Shown piece by piece: positions 24,929 to 35,505 of a stretch of 64,000 nucleotides of DNA. The first letter of the stretch is position 1. Each line of letters starts with the position of its first letter. The notes beneath the pieces are model-generated. The model made no database searches. It was given only the letters and a program-made list of their open reading frames with translations, and had not been told where the DNA came from. The stretch comes from Rosenbergiella nectarea (GTDB lineage: Bacteria; Pseudomonadota; Gammaproteobacteria; Enterobacterales; Enterobacteriaceae): NCBI RefSeq assembly GCF_900111105.1, contig NZ_FOGC01000002.1:1-64000 (forward strand). The letters are read 5' to 3'. Position numbers and translations under genes: made by a program.

Positions 24929-27061
24929 CTACCCATAATCGCTTAAATTACTATCGTAATCGCGATCGAACAGGTTTTTCACGTTAGCTTGTACCGAAAG
25001 CTGGCGAGTCAGCTGGTAGCGGGCAAAGAGATCTGCCAGCGGATAGCTGCCTCGGACTACACGCACCGTATTGCCATTGGGGCCGGTTGCATCTTGATAG
25101 GTCGCATTTTGCCAGGTAATACCGCCACCGATGGTCAGGTCGGGTATAGCAGGGACCAGATAGCTGGAGAATAATTTAAACTGGGTTTGTGGTAGCTCAG
25201 GATTAACGCGGTCTTTGCTACTATCTTGCGCAACGTAGCGTGATGCGCTGAAAGTCATATTCAGATTATCGGTGACCGCGCCGTTGACCTCAAATTCTAC
25301 GCCACGGCTGACCACCCCACTCGCGGCTCGGTAAGCCGTCTCACTGCTGTTGTTGACGTATTGCCCGGTAATCTCTTGACCGAGATTGGTTTGCTCGATA
25401 CGGAATACCGATAAGGTTGAGGTTAAGCGGCTATCTAACCAGTCAGCCTTCAACCCTGTTTCGTAGTTCTTACCGGTTACGGGTTTTAAGTAATGGCCCG
25501 TACGGTCACGATAGGTCTGCGGTTGGAAAATCGAGGTATAACTCGCATAGGCAGACAACGAGTCGGTGATATCGTAGACCAAGCCACCATAGGGGGTAAT
25601 ATTATTTTTCTGCATGTTGGCACTGGTGCCGTTGGTGGTGTATTCCGTATAGCGCATACCCGTCACTAACGAGAGCGGATCGGCTAATGAGAAACGTGCC
25701 GCGACATAACCCGAGCGTTGACGAATCGTATCATTTGAAGAAAGCGCCCAGGCCGGCCAATCCGGTTGTGGAATATTACCGTCCCACTGATTGTAGTTAC
25801 CCAGCTGCTCCGGCGTATACATCGCAGTAGAATAATCATAGCGATTGCGTTGACGGCTATAATCGACGCCGGCAACGAGCTGATGTTGGCGACCAAATAG
25901 CTTAAACGGCCCGGTAGCAAAAGCATCGACGGCGGTTTGCGTACGGATCCCTTTATACCAGCCGGCATAACCATAGCCCGTAGATTGTAAGACACCGGTG
26001 GTTTGATCCGGGAAACCACTTAAATAAAATAAGCGGCTATCCATCTGCGTTTCGCCATGCATCGCGTTGATATGGGTCTCCCAGCCATTATCGAAGCGAG
26101 TGACTAAATTCGCGAATTGTCTACGCGCCAGCGTATTGTAGTGGGTCCAATCCGCCGCCGCATTGGTGCTACGACTGTAATGGGTTTTATCGCCATTGGT
26201 GTACCATGTTGGTAATCCTCCCCACGTTGGATTTCCGGTATTCCTTTCTTGATAATCATACCCAATGTCTAAAGTCGTGTTATCGGTTAAATCTGCGGCG
26301 ATATCGGCGTAGAAGAACTTCGAGGATTTATGATAGCGGTCTAAATTGCTGTCTTGGTCTTGGTAACCACTGACGAAACGGCCGCGTAAGGTGCCACTTT
26401 CATTAAGCGGCCCTTGCAGATCCGCAACATAACGTTGGTTATTCCAGCTACCGTAACTCGCACTGAGGTCCCCAGTAAAGGTTTTCCTCTCTGCTTTCTT
26501 TCGAATTAAGTTGATGGTGGCGGACGGGTTGCCCGTACCTGACATCAAGCCACTTGCGCCACGAATAATATCAACCCGTTGATATTTCGCCATATCGTCA
26601 TCGGTTTCTCCGAAGTTCCATGGAGCTGATTGCGTAACGGGAATATCATCGTAGCTATAATTATTGATATAGAACCCGCGAGCAAAATAGGAATATCGCT
26701 CGCTATCACTCTGATTTGAGGAGATGCCAGGGCTTTGTTTCAAAACATCATTAAGCGTCCGTAAATCTTGATCTTTCATCCGCTGTTCGGTGATCACACT
26801 GACCGCTTGAGGAACATCGCGGTTGGTCAGATTCATCTTCGTGCCACTGCGGGTGATGGGGACGGTATAGCTATGTTCTTGCGCTGCCGTATCGCTATTT
26901 CCTTGTGCATCGCCCTGTCCGGTAACGACGAGGGTCGACGTAGAGGATGAAGCGCTAGTCTGCGCAAACACTGCCGGAGAGGCGAGTGCTAAGCTGATGT
27001 AAAGAGTAAGCAGTGAATGCTTAGTGTGACGGTTAGCTGGTGTCAAATATTGCGATGTCAT
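24929..27061 (-). CDS. fhuE: FhuE-like ferric coprogen/rhodotorulate receptor, C-terminally truncated
   Basis: 710 residues; E. coli FhuE is 729. TonB-dependent outer membrane receptor for hydroxamate siderophores. Signal peptide about 1-33 (cut after AVFA), plug domain about 60-185 (DVPQAVSVITEQRMKDQDLR; GASGLMSGTGNPSATINLIR), then a 22-strand barrel. Most of the length matches FhuE strongly. The normal end, YGTPRNF...TYQF-like with a terminal aromatic residue that signals barrel insertion, is missing: the protein stops at DRDYDSNLSDYG, and no frame of the following DNA encodes it. Prophage insertion is the likely cause. Transport could be impaired, since the last strand closes the barrel. 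Its promoter carries a Fur box. Confidence 0.9.
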   Translation of the reverse strand: MTSQYLTPANRHTKHSLLTLYISLALASPAVFAQTSASSSTSTLVVTGQGDAQGNSDTAAQEHSYTVPITRSGTKMNLTNRDVPQAVSVITEQRMKDQDLRTLNDVLKQSPGISSNQSDSERYSYFARGFYINNYSYDDIPVTQSAPWNFGETDDDMAKYQRVDIIRGASGLMSGTGNPSATINLIRKKAERKTFTGDLSASYGSWNNQRYVADLQGPLNESGTLRGRFVSGYQDQDSNLDRYHKSSKFFYADIAADLTDNTTLDIGYDYQERNTGNPTWGGLPTWYTNGDKTHYSRSTNAAADWTHYNTLARRQFANLVTRFDNGWETHINAMHGETQMDSRLFYLSGFPDQTTGVLQSTGYGYAGWYKGIRTQTAVDAFATGPFKLFGRQHQLVAGVDYSRQRNRYDYSTAMYTPEQLGNYNQWDGNIPQPDWPAWALSSNDTIRQRSGYVAARFSLADPLSLVTGMRYTEYTTNGTSANMQKNNITPYGGLVYDITDSLSAYASYTSIFQPQTYRDRTGHYLKPVTGKNYETGLKADWLDSRLTSTLSVFRIEQTNLGQEITGQYVNNSSETAYRAASGVVSRGVEFEVNGAVTDNLNMTFSASRYVAQDSSKDRVNPELPQTQFKLFSSYLVPAIPDLTIGGGITWQNATYQDATGPNGNTVRVVRGSYPLADLFARYQLTRQLSVQANVKNLFDRDYDSNLSDYG

Positions 27062-27608
27062 GCGTAATTCCTGTTTATTATTATTTTCATGCAGGCAGGT
27101 TTATGCTGCATTTTTTTGTTGTTATTTTCATCACGTGTCAACACGTGAGAGCGAATACTAATGACAATTATTTTCATTATCAAGATAAAGAAATGGTTCG
27201 ATTTGATTTCTAAGAGAGTTAAAAGGTTACAAAATGTAAATGGTGGGTAAGTGCTTGCTGACATCTTTAGCCGTTGAAACAATCACTGTTACCCACGACA
27301 GTCAGGGTTACCCGATAGCGTATCGCTAAGCCTTGATGGGGCAACTCGCCCCACATATCCAGACTTTATCAATGACATCTTATTTAATCACTTTGCCAAC
27401 GAGGGAAAAGAGGCGTAGTTTTTGAGATGTAATAGATGATATATGTTGTTAAATCAATAAGATAGGTTATGATTGCATATGGGGCGGGTAGAGTGTTCAA
27501 GCCTAACATTGTGAATAACAGACAAGGGGTGTTGGGATAATCAATAAAGAGTGTGCGGCATAAGAACATCAACAGTGATCTCATTTTACTCTATAGCGGT
27601 GAAACGAC
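27062..27608. other. 547-bp intergenic region between fhuE and the LysR gene
   Basis: Holds the fhuE promoter region with a Fur box (27,163-27,181), a GGGGC-N5-GCCCC hairpin near 27,337-27,351 and AT-rich DNA that may carry the LysR promoter. I see no coding region supported by a ribosome site or a known domain. Confidence 0.6.
27163..27181 (-). promoter_or_regulatory. Fur box of fhuE
   Basis: Minus-strand GATAATGAAAATAATTGTC matches the 19-bp Fur consensus GATAATGATAATCATTATC at 16 of 19 positions. It lies about 100 bp before the fhuE start, so iron should repress the gene. Confidence 0.8.
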
Positions 27609-28538
27609 GTGGTTAAAAGGCAACGATTACATTCCAATGCAATCTATTATTTCGATATGGTCTGTCGACATATGTCTATGCGTGAGGCGGCCCGACGCTT
27701 ACATGTCGCTTCCTCAGCGGTTAGCCGGCAGATTATAAAATTAGAGGAGGAGTTAGGTGTCCCTCTCTTCGAACGCCTTCCTGGGAAATTACAATTAACC
27801 AGTGCGGGTGAGATATTTTCACGCCACGTGCGTACGGTATTACAAGATGCAGATCGTGCCTACTCAGAGCTCGATCTACTACAAGGCATGTATAAAGGCC
27901 ATATTGAGATTGTGAGTGTTGAAGGGCCGGCGCAAGGGCTTATCCCAGAATTACTGGCGCGCATGCATCAACGTTACCCCTCTATTACGGTTGGGTTAAG
28001 TAAGCTGGGGTCGCGGGATATTCCTGAAGCGGTAATCAGCGGGGCAGCCGACCTGGGGGTGGCATTTGGTATTCCAGAAACACAAGCGTTGCAACAATTA
28101 TCGCGCCACCGTTTTCGCCTCGGCGCTATTATGACACCTGACCATCCTTTAGCAGGGCGAAAAGAGGTCAGCCTCGCCACCTGTGCACAGTATCCGCTCA
28201 TTATGCCCAAGCCTGAACTGTCGATTTATCATTCAATCGCGCCGATGCTGGGGCATCTTACTCCTGCACGGGCAGTGATGGAGTCCGGATCCGTTGAGTT
28301 TTCTCGGCAAATGGCAGTTCGAGGAATCGGTCTTGCCTTCCAGACGACACTCGGTATTGAAGATGACCTGAGTAGTAGAAGACTTGTCCATGTTCCCCTC
28401 TCGCATCGGCAGCCCATTATCTCTGAATTAGGCATTTATGCCCGTGCCGGTCGGCTATTACCCGTGGCGGTAGACTATTTTGCCCGCGCATTAATAGATG
28501 AGATGACTCGGCGTGGGGATACGGATAGACCTAACTGA
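27609..28538 (+). CDS. LysR-family transcriptional regulator
   Basis: 309 residues from a GTG start; the first in-frame ATG would remove the start of the DNA-binding domain. The N-terminal winged helix-turn-helix (residues about 8-66) includes SMREAARRLHVASSAVSRQI and LEEELGVPLFERLPGKLQLT. The C-terminal effector domain has two periplasmic-binding-like lobes (about 95-295). Effector and target are unknown. The next gene, 136 bp downstream in the same orientation, encodes a 2OG oxygenase, which is a plausible target, though LysR genes more often diverge from their targets. Confidence 0.9.
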   Translation: MVKRQRLHSNAIYYFDMVCRHMSMREAARRLHVASSAVSRQIIKLEEELGVPLFERLPGKLQLTSAGEIFSRHVRTVLQDADRAYSELDLLQGMYKGHIEIVSVEGPAQGLIPELLARMHQRYPSITVGLSKLGSRDIPEAVISGAADLGVAFGIPETQALQQLSRHRFRLGAIMTPDHPLAGRKEVSLATCAQYPLIMPKPELSIYHSIAPMLGHLTPARAVMESGSVEFSRQMAVRGIGLAFQTTLGIEDDLSSRRLVHVPLSHRQPIISELGIYARAGRLLPVAVDYFARALIDEMTRRGDTDRPN

Positions 28539-28569
28539 TTACGCTCTGGGTGGTCACCCCTAGTCGGTT

Positions 28570-28590
28570 GTGATGCGTTTTTGGCATCAC
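28570..28590. terminator. Hairpin after the LysR gene
   Basis: GTGATGC / GCATCAC stem with a T-rich loop. There is no T-run after it, so termination is uncertain. Confidence 0.4.
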
Positions 28591-28674
28591 GCTGTGCGAA
28601 TACTGATGCTTTTCTGCAGCAGAAAGGAGGGATAGGATGCTTCAGACATCCTGATAATTCGCTGGAGTATTGCC

Positions 28675-29655
28675 ATGACTCACTCGCTTTTAGCCCGTTC
28701 TGTTGCCCTGCGTGAATTACCGATAATTGATATAACCGGTCTTGAGAATGCCGATATGCATCGTTTAAGGGAACTGGCGTTACAGGTTAAGGCAGCCTGC
28801 CAAGATAAAGGTTTTTTTTATATTACAGGCCATGGTATAGAGACTTCTGTACAAGAGACGCTACTCGAGCAGGCCAAACGATTTTTCTCTCTACCCGACG
28901 ATGAGAAACGCAAGGTCAGTAAATATCTCTCTCCGGTTAATCGGGGTTATGAACCCTTGGGGAATCAGACGCTAGAAGCAGGGGCCGCCCCCGATCTAAA
29001 AGAGGGCTTTTACATCGGGCCTGAGTTACCTGCGGAGCATCCCTTAGTGAAAGCAGGTAAATTTAATTTTGGCGCAAATCAGTGGCCAGAAAGCTTACCT
29101 GAATTTAAATCTGTTACTCTGAAATATATTAATGATCTTGCCACGCTTGCGACCAGGCTAATGGGCCTGATCGCATTATCCCTCGACCTCCACCATGATT
29201 ATTTCGCCCACTTTTGCCGCGATCCCCTGATGGTATTGAGGATGCTCCATTACCCGCCTCAGCCGGCTAACCCACGCCCAGGCGAAAAAGGGTGTGGCGC
29301 GCACACCGACTTTGGAGGGTTAACGCTATTGCTACAGGATAAAAATGGTGGACTACAAGTTTGGGATCACGAATGTGGCGAGTGGTTACAGGCCGCACCG
29401 ATCCCAGGCAGTTTTATCGTCAATCTTGGGGACATGATTGCTCGCTGGACCAATGACCACTATAAATCGACGTTACACCGCGTGATCAATATCAGCGGGG
29501 CTGCGCGTTACTCTGTACCTTTCTTCTTCAGCGGCAATCCTGATCATCAAGTGGCATGTCTAACACAATGCTTGACGCCTGGTGAAGAGGCGAAGTATCC
29601 ACCGACTACAGTCGAGGATCATCTTAAAAATATGTACAAAAAAACCTATGGCTAA
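28675..29655 (+). CDS. 2-oxoglutarate/Fe(II)-dependent oxygenase (IPNS-like)
   Basis: 326 residues. Isopenicillin-N-synthase-like family: N-terminal DIOX_N part (about 14-120, [24 protein letters not shown]) and a C-terminal jelly-roll core. The iron ligands are all present: H210-T-D212 in [10 protein letters not shown] and H268 in STLHRVI. R278-Y-S280 binds 2-oxoglutarate. It hydroxylates or oxidises a small molecule; the substrate cannot be read from the sequence. Close relatives in bacteria act on diverse acids and amino-acid derivatives. It stands alone, with the LysR gene upstream as a possible regulator and the yjbQ gene 112 bp downstream. Confidence 0.9.
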   Translation: MTHSLLARSVALRELPIIDITGLENADMHRLRELALQVKAACQDKGFFYITGHGIETSVQETLLEQAKRFFSLPDDEKRKVSKYLSPVNRGYEPLGNQTLEAGAAPDLKEGFYIGPELPAEHPLVKAGKFNFGANQWPESLPEFKSVTLKYINDLATLATRLMGLIALSLDLHHDYFAHFCRDPLMVLRMLHYPPQPANPRPGEKGCGAHTDFGGLTLLLQDKNGGLQVWDHECGEWLQAAPIPGSFIVNLGDMIARWTNDHYKSTLHRVINISGAARYSVPFFFSGNPDHQVACLTQCLTPGEEAKYPPTTVEDHLKNMYKKTYG

Positions 29656-29767
29656 CAGATCGTTGGGGAGGGGGCTTCCCCAACAACCGTTGACGGGTCA
29701 GCCGATTTATCTTAAGTGCAGGCGTGATTTGCTACACTATTACTCAGTACACTTAGGAGGCGATCGC

Positions 29768-30190
29768 ATGTGGTACCAGAAAACTATTACCTTAACTGAA
29801 AAACGCCGTGGCTTTCATCTGGTGACTGATGAGATTTTGCGAGCAATACCTGAAATTTCCAGCGTGTCTAGCGGACAACTGCAACTATTTCTCCAACATA
29901 CCTCGGCATCGCTGACGCTGAATGAAAATTGTGATGTGACCGTTCGCGAGGACATGGAGCAACATTTCTTACGCACCGTACCGGATAATGCCGCGTATCA
30001 ACATGATTACGAGGGCGCAGATGATATGCCTGCCCATATCAAATCATCACTATTAGGGGTTTCTCTATTATTACCGATCTCACGGGGAAAGGTGATGTTA
30101 GGGACATGGCAGGGGATCTGGCTTGGAGAGCACCGATTTCATGGTGGGAGCCGTAGAATTATCGCCACACTACAAGGTGAGTCGAGATAA
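29768..30190 (+). CDS. yjbQ: YjbQ family protein (UPF0047)
   Basis: 140 residues from ATG 29,768, with an ideal AGGAGG 7 bp upstream. Near-identical in pattern to E. coli YjbQ (138): [39 protein letters not shown] and [19 protein letters not shown]. Members show weak thiamine-phosphate synthase activity in vitro and can complement thiE when overproduced; the physiological role is unsettled. The three conserved His/Asn/Glu positions of the family are kept. In E. coli, yjbQ is also close to uvrA-ssb, so the neighbourhood is conserved. Confidence 0.95.
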   Translation: MWYQKTITLTEKRRGFHLVTDEILRAIPEISSVSSGQLQLFLQHTSASLTLNENCDVTVREDMEQHFLRTVPDNAAYQHDYEGADDMPAHIKSSLLGVSLLLPISRGKVMLGTWQGIWLGEHRFHGGSRRIIATLQGESR

Positions 30191-30194
30191 GAAC

Positions 30195-30218
30195 ACCGTT
30201 CCCTAATCAGGGAACGGT
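30195..30218. terminator. Perfect hairpin between yjbQ and yahK-like gene
   Basis: ACCGTTCCCT-AATC-AGGGAACGGT, 10-bp perfect stem between convergent genes. T-runs on both sides are weak; possibly a bidirectional terminator. Confidence 0.6.
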
Positions 30219-30228
30219 AAGTAATGAC

Positions 30229-31281
30229 TTACTTTCTTAATGAGTTATTATCGATAACAAAGCGGTACTTCACATCGCTTTTCAACATACGCTCATAGGC
30301 TTCATTGATTTGGTCGATATTGATTAACTCAATATCCGCGGTAATGTTGTGCTCGCCACAGAAATCGAGCATCTCTTGGGTTTCCGCTATGCTGCCAATC
30401 AGTGAGCCACCGACAGTCCGACGTTTAAAGACTAATTCCGCGACGCTCGGTGCTGGATGGTCGTGTTCTGGAACCCCCACTAACGCTAAGTGCCCATCAC
30501 GTTTCAGTAATCGGATAAATTGCGTTAAGTCATGTTGAGCCGCCACCGTATTGAGGATCAGATCGAAGCTATTCACTTGCGCTTCCATCTGCTCAGCATC
30601 TTTAGAGATAACGACTTCGTCAGCCCCTAAGCGCTTTCCATCTTCAATTTTCGAGGCAGAGGTGGTAAACAGCACCACCTTGGCGCCCATCGCATGGGCT
30701 AACTTAACACCCATATGACCCAGACCGCCTAAGCCGACAATACCGACTTTTTGACCCGGTCCCACTTTCCAATGGCGCAGTGGCGCATAGGTGGTGACAC
30801 CCGCACACAATAACGGAGCGACACCGGCAGGATCTAAGTTTTCAGGCACTTTCAGCACAAAATCTTGGTCAACCACGATATCCGTAGCATAGCCACCGTA
30901 AGTTATCGCTTCTGAATGACGGTCTTTACTGTTGTATGTAGCCACGAAGCCATTTTCACAATAGTTTTCCTCGCCTTCATCACAGCTTGAACAGCTACGA
31001 CAGGAGTCGACCATACAACCGACCCCAACGAGATCACCTTTCTTAAATTTTTTGGCTGAGGCGCCAGCCTCGACGATACGGCCAACAATTTCGTGGCCTG
31101 GGACGATAGGGTATTGCGTGCTTTTCCACTCATTACGCGCCATATGCAGATCAGAGTGACAAACGCCGCAGTAGAGAATCTCAATCTTGACGTCGTTATC
31201 GCGCACGTCCCTTGATGAATAGTCAAATGGGGTTAGGGGGGATTTTTCATCCTGTGCCGCATAAGCATGAATATCTGCCAT
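30229..31281 (-). CDS. yahK: Zinc-dependent NADP alcohol dehydrogenase (YahK-like)
   Basis: 350 residues (E. coli YahK 349). Medium-chain dehydrogenase: catalytic zinc ligands Cys in YCGVCHSDLH and His-Glu in VPGHEIVG; structural zinc formed by the four Cys of SCRSCSSCDEGEENYC; Rossmann motif VGIVGLGGLGHMG. In the YahK/CAD-like group these enzymes reduce a wide range of aldehydes to alcohols with NADPH. The start has GGAGTTATC upstream. It is separate from uvrA (54 bp, same strand) and convergent with yjbQ. Confidence 0.9.
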   Translation of the reverse strand: MADIHAYAAQDEKSPLTPFDYSSRDVRDNDVKIEILYCGVCHSDLHMARNEWKSTQYPIVPGHEIVGRIVEAGASAKKFKKGDLVGVGCMVDSCRSCSSCDEGEENYCENGFVATYNSKDRHSEAITYGGYATDIVVDQDFVLKVPENLDPAGVAPLLCAGVTTYAPLRHWKVGPGQKVGIVGLGGLGHMGVKLAHAMGAKVVLFTTSASKIEDGKRLGADEVVISKDAEQMEAQVNSFDLILNTVAAQHDLTQFIRLLKRDGHLALVGVPEHDHPAPSVAELVFKRRTVGGSLIGSIAETQEMLDFCGEHNITADIELINIDQINEAYERMLKSDVKYRFVIDNNSLRK

Positions 31282-31335
31282 GATAACTCCTCATAGTGAA
31301 ATAAAAAATTGCCCAGGATCTCTGGGCATCTCGTC

Positions 31336-34164
31336 TTACTTAGTGAGTAGGGGTTTCAGGAAGCGAGCTGTGTGGGACTTCTCGCATTCCGCAACAGTCT
31401 CTGGAGACCCAGCAATCAGAATCTCTCCACCGCCGCTTCCCCCTTCTGGACCGAGGTCAACAATCCAGTCTGCCGTTTTAACGACGTCCAGATTATGTTC
31501 GATAACCACGATGGTATTACCTTGGTCACGTAACTGATGTAATACCACCAGCAGCTGTTGAATATCCGCAAAGTGTAACCCTGTCGTCGGCTCATCGAGG
31601 ATATACAGCGTCTGACCCGTCCCGCGTTTAGACAGTTCACGCGAAAGTTTCACCCGCTGTGCCTCCCCGCCCGATAGAGTCGTTGCCGATTGCCCTAAGC
31701 GGATATAAGAAAGGCCGACACTGATTAGGGTTTGCAACTTACGCGCGAGTGCAGGAACCGCCTCGAAAAAGTCTTTCGCTTCTTCGATGGTCATCTCCAG
31801 CACTTCGTGAATATTCTTCCCTTTATATTTGATTTCCAAGGTCTCACGGTTGTAACGCTTTCCTTGGCACTGATCGCAGGGTACATACACATCGGGGAGA
31901 AAGTGCATCTCAACTTTAATCACGCCATCGCCCTGACAAGCTTCACAGCGACCCCCTTTGACGTTGAAACTAAAACGACCAGGGGTATAGCCACGTGAAC
32001 GCGCTTCAGGCACTCCCGCAAATAGCTCCCGTACTGGCGTAAAGATACCGGTATAGGTTGCAGGGTTCGAGCGAGGGGTTCGACCGATAGGGCTTTGGTC
32101 AATATCGATGACTTTATCAAAATGTTCGAGACCCTTGACCTCATGATAAGGTGCCGGTTCAGCAATGGTCGCGCCATTCAGTTGCCGTTGGGCGATAGGG
32201 AATAGGGTATCGTTGATTAAGGTCGATTTACCGGAACCGGATACGCCCGTTACACAGGTAAACAGTCCTACCGGCAGCGAAAGCGTGACATTTTTTAAGT
32301 TGTTACCGCGAGCGCCTGCAATACGTAGCATTTTCTCCGGATCGGCTTTAACGCGTTCTTTTGGTACCTCGATCGCTTTTTTGCCGCTAAGGTATTGACC
32401 TGTAAGAGAATCTTCGTTAGCCATAATCTGATCAACATTCCCTTCGGCGACCACTGAGCCGCCATGTACTCCGGCCCCCGGGCCAATATCGATCACGTGA
32501 TCCGCGGCACGAATGGCATCTTCGTCATGTTCAACCACAATGACGGTATTACCGAGATCACGTAAATGAATCAGCGTACTCAGCAGACGTTCGTTATCAC
32601 GTTGATGTAAGCCAATAGAGGGTTCATCAAGTACATACATTACCCCTACCAGTCCGGCACCAATTTGGCTGGCTAGACGAATACGCTGCGCCTCACCGCC
32701 AGAAAGGGTTTCGGCCGAGCGCGATAAGGATAAATAATTCAGTCCGACATTCACCAAGAAGCCGAGCCGCTCACGGATCTCTTTAAGAATTTTTTCTGCG
32801 ATCTGTGCTTTTTGACCGTTTAACGCGAGTTGTTCAAAGAAGTCACTGGCGTGGCCAATGCTCATTTCTGAAATTTCGGGCAGCGTGTTCTCCGCAACGA
32901 ACACGTTACGTGCTTCTTCCTTCAATCGAGTCCCGTGGCAGCTGCTACAAGCACAGTTGCTGATAAACTTTGCTAATTCTTCGCGAACTGCAGTCGATTC
33001 GGTCTCTTTATAGCGGCGCTCCATATTATGGAGTACACCTTCGAAGGCATGGCGTCGAACTGAGGTATCGCCGCGGTCGTTAACATAGTTAAATTCGATA
33101 TTGGTTTTACCTGAACCATAAAGGATGACCTTCTGTGTTTCAGCACTTAACGATTCAAAAGGCGCTTCAATATCAAATTTATAATGTTCGCTGAGCGAAC
33201 GTAGCATCTGATAATAATAGAAGTTACGGCGGTCCCAGCCGCGAATGGCACCGTTAGCAAGGGAAATTTCGCGATTTTGAATTACACGCTCAGGATCAAA
33301 GTATTGTTGTACGCCAAGCCCGTCACAGGTTTGACACGCTCCAGCGGGGTTATTAAACGAGAATAGGCGCGGCTCAAGCTCACGCATACTATAACCACAC
33401 ACCGGACACGCAAAGTTAGCGGAGAAGAGGAGTTCTTCTGCTTTACTATCGTCCATATCGGCAACTACCGCCGTACCGCCCGATAAGGTGAGGGTGGTTT
33501 CGAAAGATTCAGCTAAACGCGTGCCGATATCGTCACGAACCTTAAAGCGATCCACCACGACTTCAATCGTGTGTTTTTTCTGTAGCTCAAGCTTTGGTGG
33601 ATCGGACAGATCGCAGACCTCTCCATCGATCCGCGCGCGAATATAGCCCTGGGCGGCTAAGCTTTCTAGGGTTTTGACATGCTCACCCTTACGATCTTTG
33701 ACAACCGGTGCCAGCAGCATTAAGCGTTGCCCTTCGGGTTGCTTCAACACCTGATCAACCATCTGGCTGACGGTTTGTGCCGCCAGCGGTTGGTGATGCG
33801 TCGGACAGCGCGGTTCGCCGACTCGCGCAAACAGTAAGCGCAAATAGTCGTGAATTTCGGTAATGGTTCCCACAGTTGAACGTGGGTTATGGGAAGTCGA
33901 TTTCTGCTCAATAGAAATAGCAGGAGATAGCCCCTCGATATGATCGACATCCGGTTTCTCCATCAACGAGAGAAACTGCCGCGCATAGGCCGATAATGAT
34001 TCGACATAGCGTCGCTGCCCTTCGGCGTAAAGGGTATCAAAGGCCAGCGAGGATTTACCTGATCCAGAAAGACCAGTGACGACCACTAGCTTGTCACGGG
34101 GGATGGTGAGGTTAATATTTTTTAAATTATGGGTTCGTGCACCCCGTACTTCGATCTTATCCAT
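31336..34164 (-). CDS. uvrA: UvrA, excinuclease ABC subunit A
   Basis: 942 residues (E. coli 940). Damage-recognition ATPase of nucleotide excision repair, acting as UvrA2 with UvrB. Two ABC modules with Walker A motifs [12 protein letters not shown] (near residue 30) and [12 protein letters not shown] (near 640), signature LSGGEAQR twice, and zinc modules CPVCGY...CQTCDG and CEACQGDGV...CDQCQGKRY. All key residues are present. It diverges from ssb across a 224-bp region with a LexA box, as in E. coli. Confidence 0.99.
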   Translation of the reverse strand: MDKIEVRGARTHNLKNINLTIPRDKLVVVTGLSGSGKSSLAFDTLYAEGQRRYVESLSAYARQFLSLMEKPDVDHIEGLSPAISIEQKSTSHNPRSTVGTITEIHDYLRLLFARVGEPRCPTHHQPLAAQTVSQMVDQVLKQPEGQRLMLLAPVVKDRKGEHVKTLESLAAQGYIRARIDGEVCDLSDPPKLELQKKHTIEVVVDRFKVRDDIGTRLAESFETTLTLSGGTAVVADMDDSKAEELLFSANFACPVCGYSMRELEPRLFSFNNPAGACQTCDGLGVQQYFDPERVIQNREISLANGAIRGWDRRNFYYYQMLRSLSEHYKFDIEAPFESLSAETQKVILYGSGKTNIEFNYVNDRGDTSVRRHAFEGVLHNMERRYKETESTAVREELAKFISNCACSSCHGTRLKEEARNVFVAENTLPEISEMSIGHASDFFEQLALNGQKAQIAEKILKEIRERLGFLVNVGLNYLSLSRSAETLSGGEAQRIRLASQIGAGLVGVMYVLDEPSIGLHQRDNERLLSTLIHLRDLGNTVIVVEHDEDAIRAADHVIDIGPGAGVHGGSVVAEGNVDQIMANEDSLTGQYLSGKKAIEVPKERVKADPEKMLRIAGARGNNLKNVTLSLPVGLFTCVTGVSGSGKSTLINDTLFPIAQRQLNGATIAEPAPYHEVKGLEHFDKVIDIDQSPIGRTPRSNPATYTGIFTPVRELFAGVPEARSRGYTPGRFSFNVKGGRCEACQGDGVIKVEMHFLPDVYVPCDQCQGKRYNRETLEIKYKGKNIHEVLEMTIEEAKDFFEAVPALARKLQTLISVGLSYIRLGQSATTLSGGEAQRVKLSRELSKRGTGQTLYILDEPTTGLHFADIQQLLVVLHQLRDQGNTIVVIEHNLDVVKTADWIVDLGPEGGSGGGEILIAGSPETVAECEKSHTARFLKPLLTK

Positions 34165-34255
34165 TCACATTTCCCAATTTGATTGCCTATACGCTGAGAT
34201 GACATCGCTCTGCATCGATTTCAAGCAGACTCTATAGTATGGCACAAAAAATAAC

Positions 34256-34271
34256 CTGAATAAATGTCCAG
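34256..34271. promoter_or_regulatory. LexA (SOS) box between uvrA and ssb
   Basis: CTG-N10-CAG (minus strand TACTGGACATTTATTCAGGT), very like the E. coli uvrA box. It lies 92 bp before uvrA and can control both divergent genes. Confidence 0.85.
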
Positions 34272-34388
34272 TACTTTTTACTATAATGATTGCCTTTGTG
34301 CAGTTGCTCTAAACTATCCATCTTAAGCAGTGACGTGCTATCATCCGTTAGATAGTATCTGTGTAATTTTTCATCAGGAGAGAGTGCA

Positions 34389-34919
34389 ATGGCCAGTCGC
34401 GGCGTAAACAAAGTGATTCTTGTCGGTAATTTGGGTCAAGATCCAGAAGTCCGGTATATGCCAAATGGAGGAGCTGTGACAAACATTACACTGGCAACCT
34501 CTGAAAGCTGGCGTGATAAGCAAACCGGTGAAAATAAAGAGATCACTGAATGGCACCGTGTCGTGTTATTCGGCAAGTTAGCGGAAGTTGCTGGCGAATA
34601 TTTGCATAAAGGTTCTCAAGTTTATATTGAAGGCCAACTTCGTACGCGCAAATGGCAAGATCAGGGTGGCCAAGATCGCTACACTACTGAAGTGGTCGTT
34701 AATGTTGGTGGCACCATGCAAATGCTGGGTGGGCGTCAAGGTAATAACGCGCCTCAAGGCGGCGGTGCACCCAATAATAATAATGGTTGGGGCCAACCAC
34801 AACAGCCTCAATCTTCAGGCGCGCAATTTAGTGGTGGCGGACAAGCGCCGCAATCACCAAAAGCTCCTGCGGGCGGTAATGAGCCACCAATGGATTTTGA
34901 TGACGATATCCCGTTCTAA
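34389..34919 (+). CDS. ssb: Single-stranded DNA-binding protein
   Basis: 176 residues (E. coli 178). An OB-fold (1-112: [35 protein letters not shown]) is followed by a Gly/Gln/Pro-rich linker and the acidic tip MDFDDDIPF that binds replication and repair partners. The tetramer protects single strands in replication, repair and recombination. ATG follows CAGGAGAGAGTGCA. SOS regulation through the shared LexA box is likely modest, as in E. coli. Confidence 0.98.
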   Translation: MASRGVNKVILVGNLGQDPEVRYMPNGGAVTNITLATSESWRDKQTGENKEITEWHRVVLFGKLAEVAGEYLHKGSQVYIEGQLRTRKWQDQGGQDRYTTEVVVNVGGTMQMLGGRQGNNAPQGGGAPNNNNGWGQPQQPQSSGAQFSGGGQAPQSPKAPAGGNEPPMDFDDDIPF

Positions 34920-34943
34920 AATCCTACACCGCTTTGCCTACAA

Positions 34944-34970
34944 GCCCTCGTTACGACGAGGGTTTTTTTA
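34944..34970 (+). terminator. ssb terminator
   Basis: CCCTCGT / ACGAGGG stem with a T7 run, 25 bp after the stop. Confidence 0.9.
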
Positions 34971-35505
34971 TGGGATTTTATTATTACTATTTTATCACTC
35001 TCCAATTCGGACGAACGCTTTATAAAGCATATAATGGTTCAGAATAAAAAGTATGTTTAATCTTTAATTGGAATATTCAGGCTAGTTTAATCGATAATTT
35101 AACATTGCTATGTCAATAAATTTTATTTAAAAACAGCCAGCCGAACTATTTAGATTGTTTTTCCATGTTTTATTTTTTTATAAAATATTTCCGATTGAGG
35201 TGAGGGGGTATTCATGTCACCGTGTTCAATTACTGAAAACATCCATGGTCAATAGTAAAAAATTAAGGGATAGGAATCATCCCGTCAGGGGAATTATTCT
35301 TAGTGATTGGTTATTCAGTTGGAAATACTGCGCGCAGATCAATAAATAACGAAATAGATTGCTGTGTTGTATTGGCGATTTTTCGCCATTGATGGGGAAT
35401 GATTTAGACGACGGAATTCCCCACTTTGCTCTATCCTTTCGACCCCTCATAGGACGATATCCTTGCTGTCCTATTAAGTGATAAATGTTATCAATGGAAC
35501 TGAAC
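34971..35505. other. AT-rich 535-bp gap before the clpV-like gene
   Basis: AT-rich DNA without a convincing gene; a 64-codon reading frame at 35,155-35,349 has no ribosome site or recognisable domain. It presumably includes the clpV promoter, but no clear -35/-10 pair stands out. Confidence 0.5.

Noticed and set aside
24848-24931. Frameshifted fhuE C-terminus still encoded after the stop
   Set aside because: Neither other minus-strand frame encodes a YGxPRN- or aromatic-ending strand; the end is missing rather than frameshifted.
27058-27282. 74-residue minus-strand ORF upstream of fhuE
   Set aside because: It spans the Fur box and promoter region of fhuE and ends at its start; it looks like chance.
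35155-35349. 64-residue ORF between ssb and clpV
   Set aside because: No ribosome site, biased AT-rich composition, no recognisable domain.
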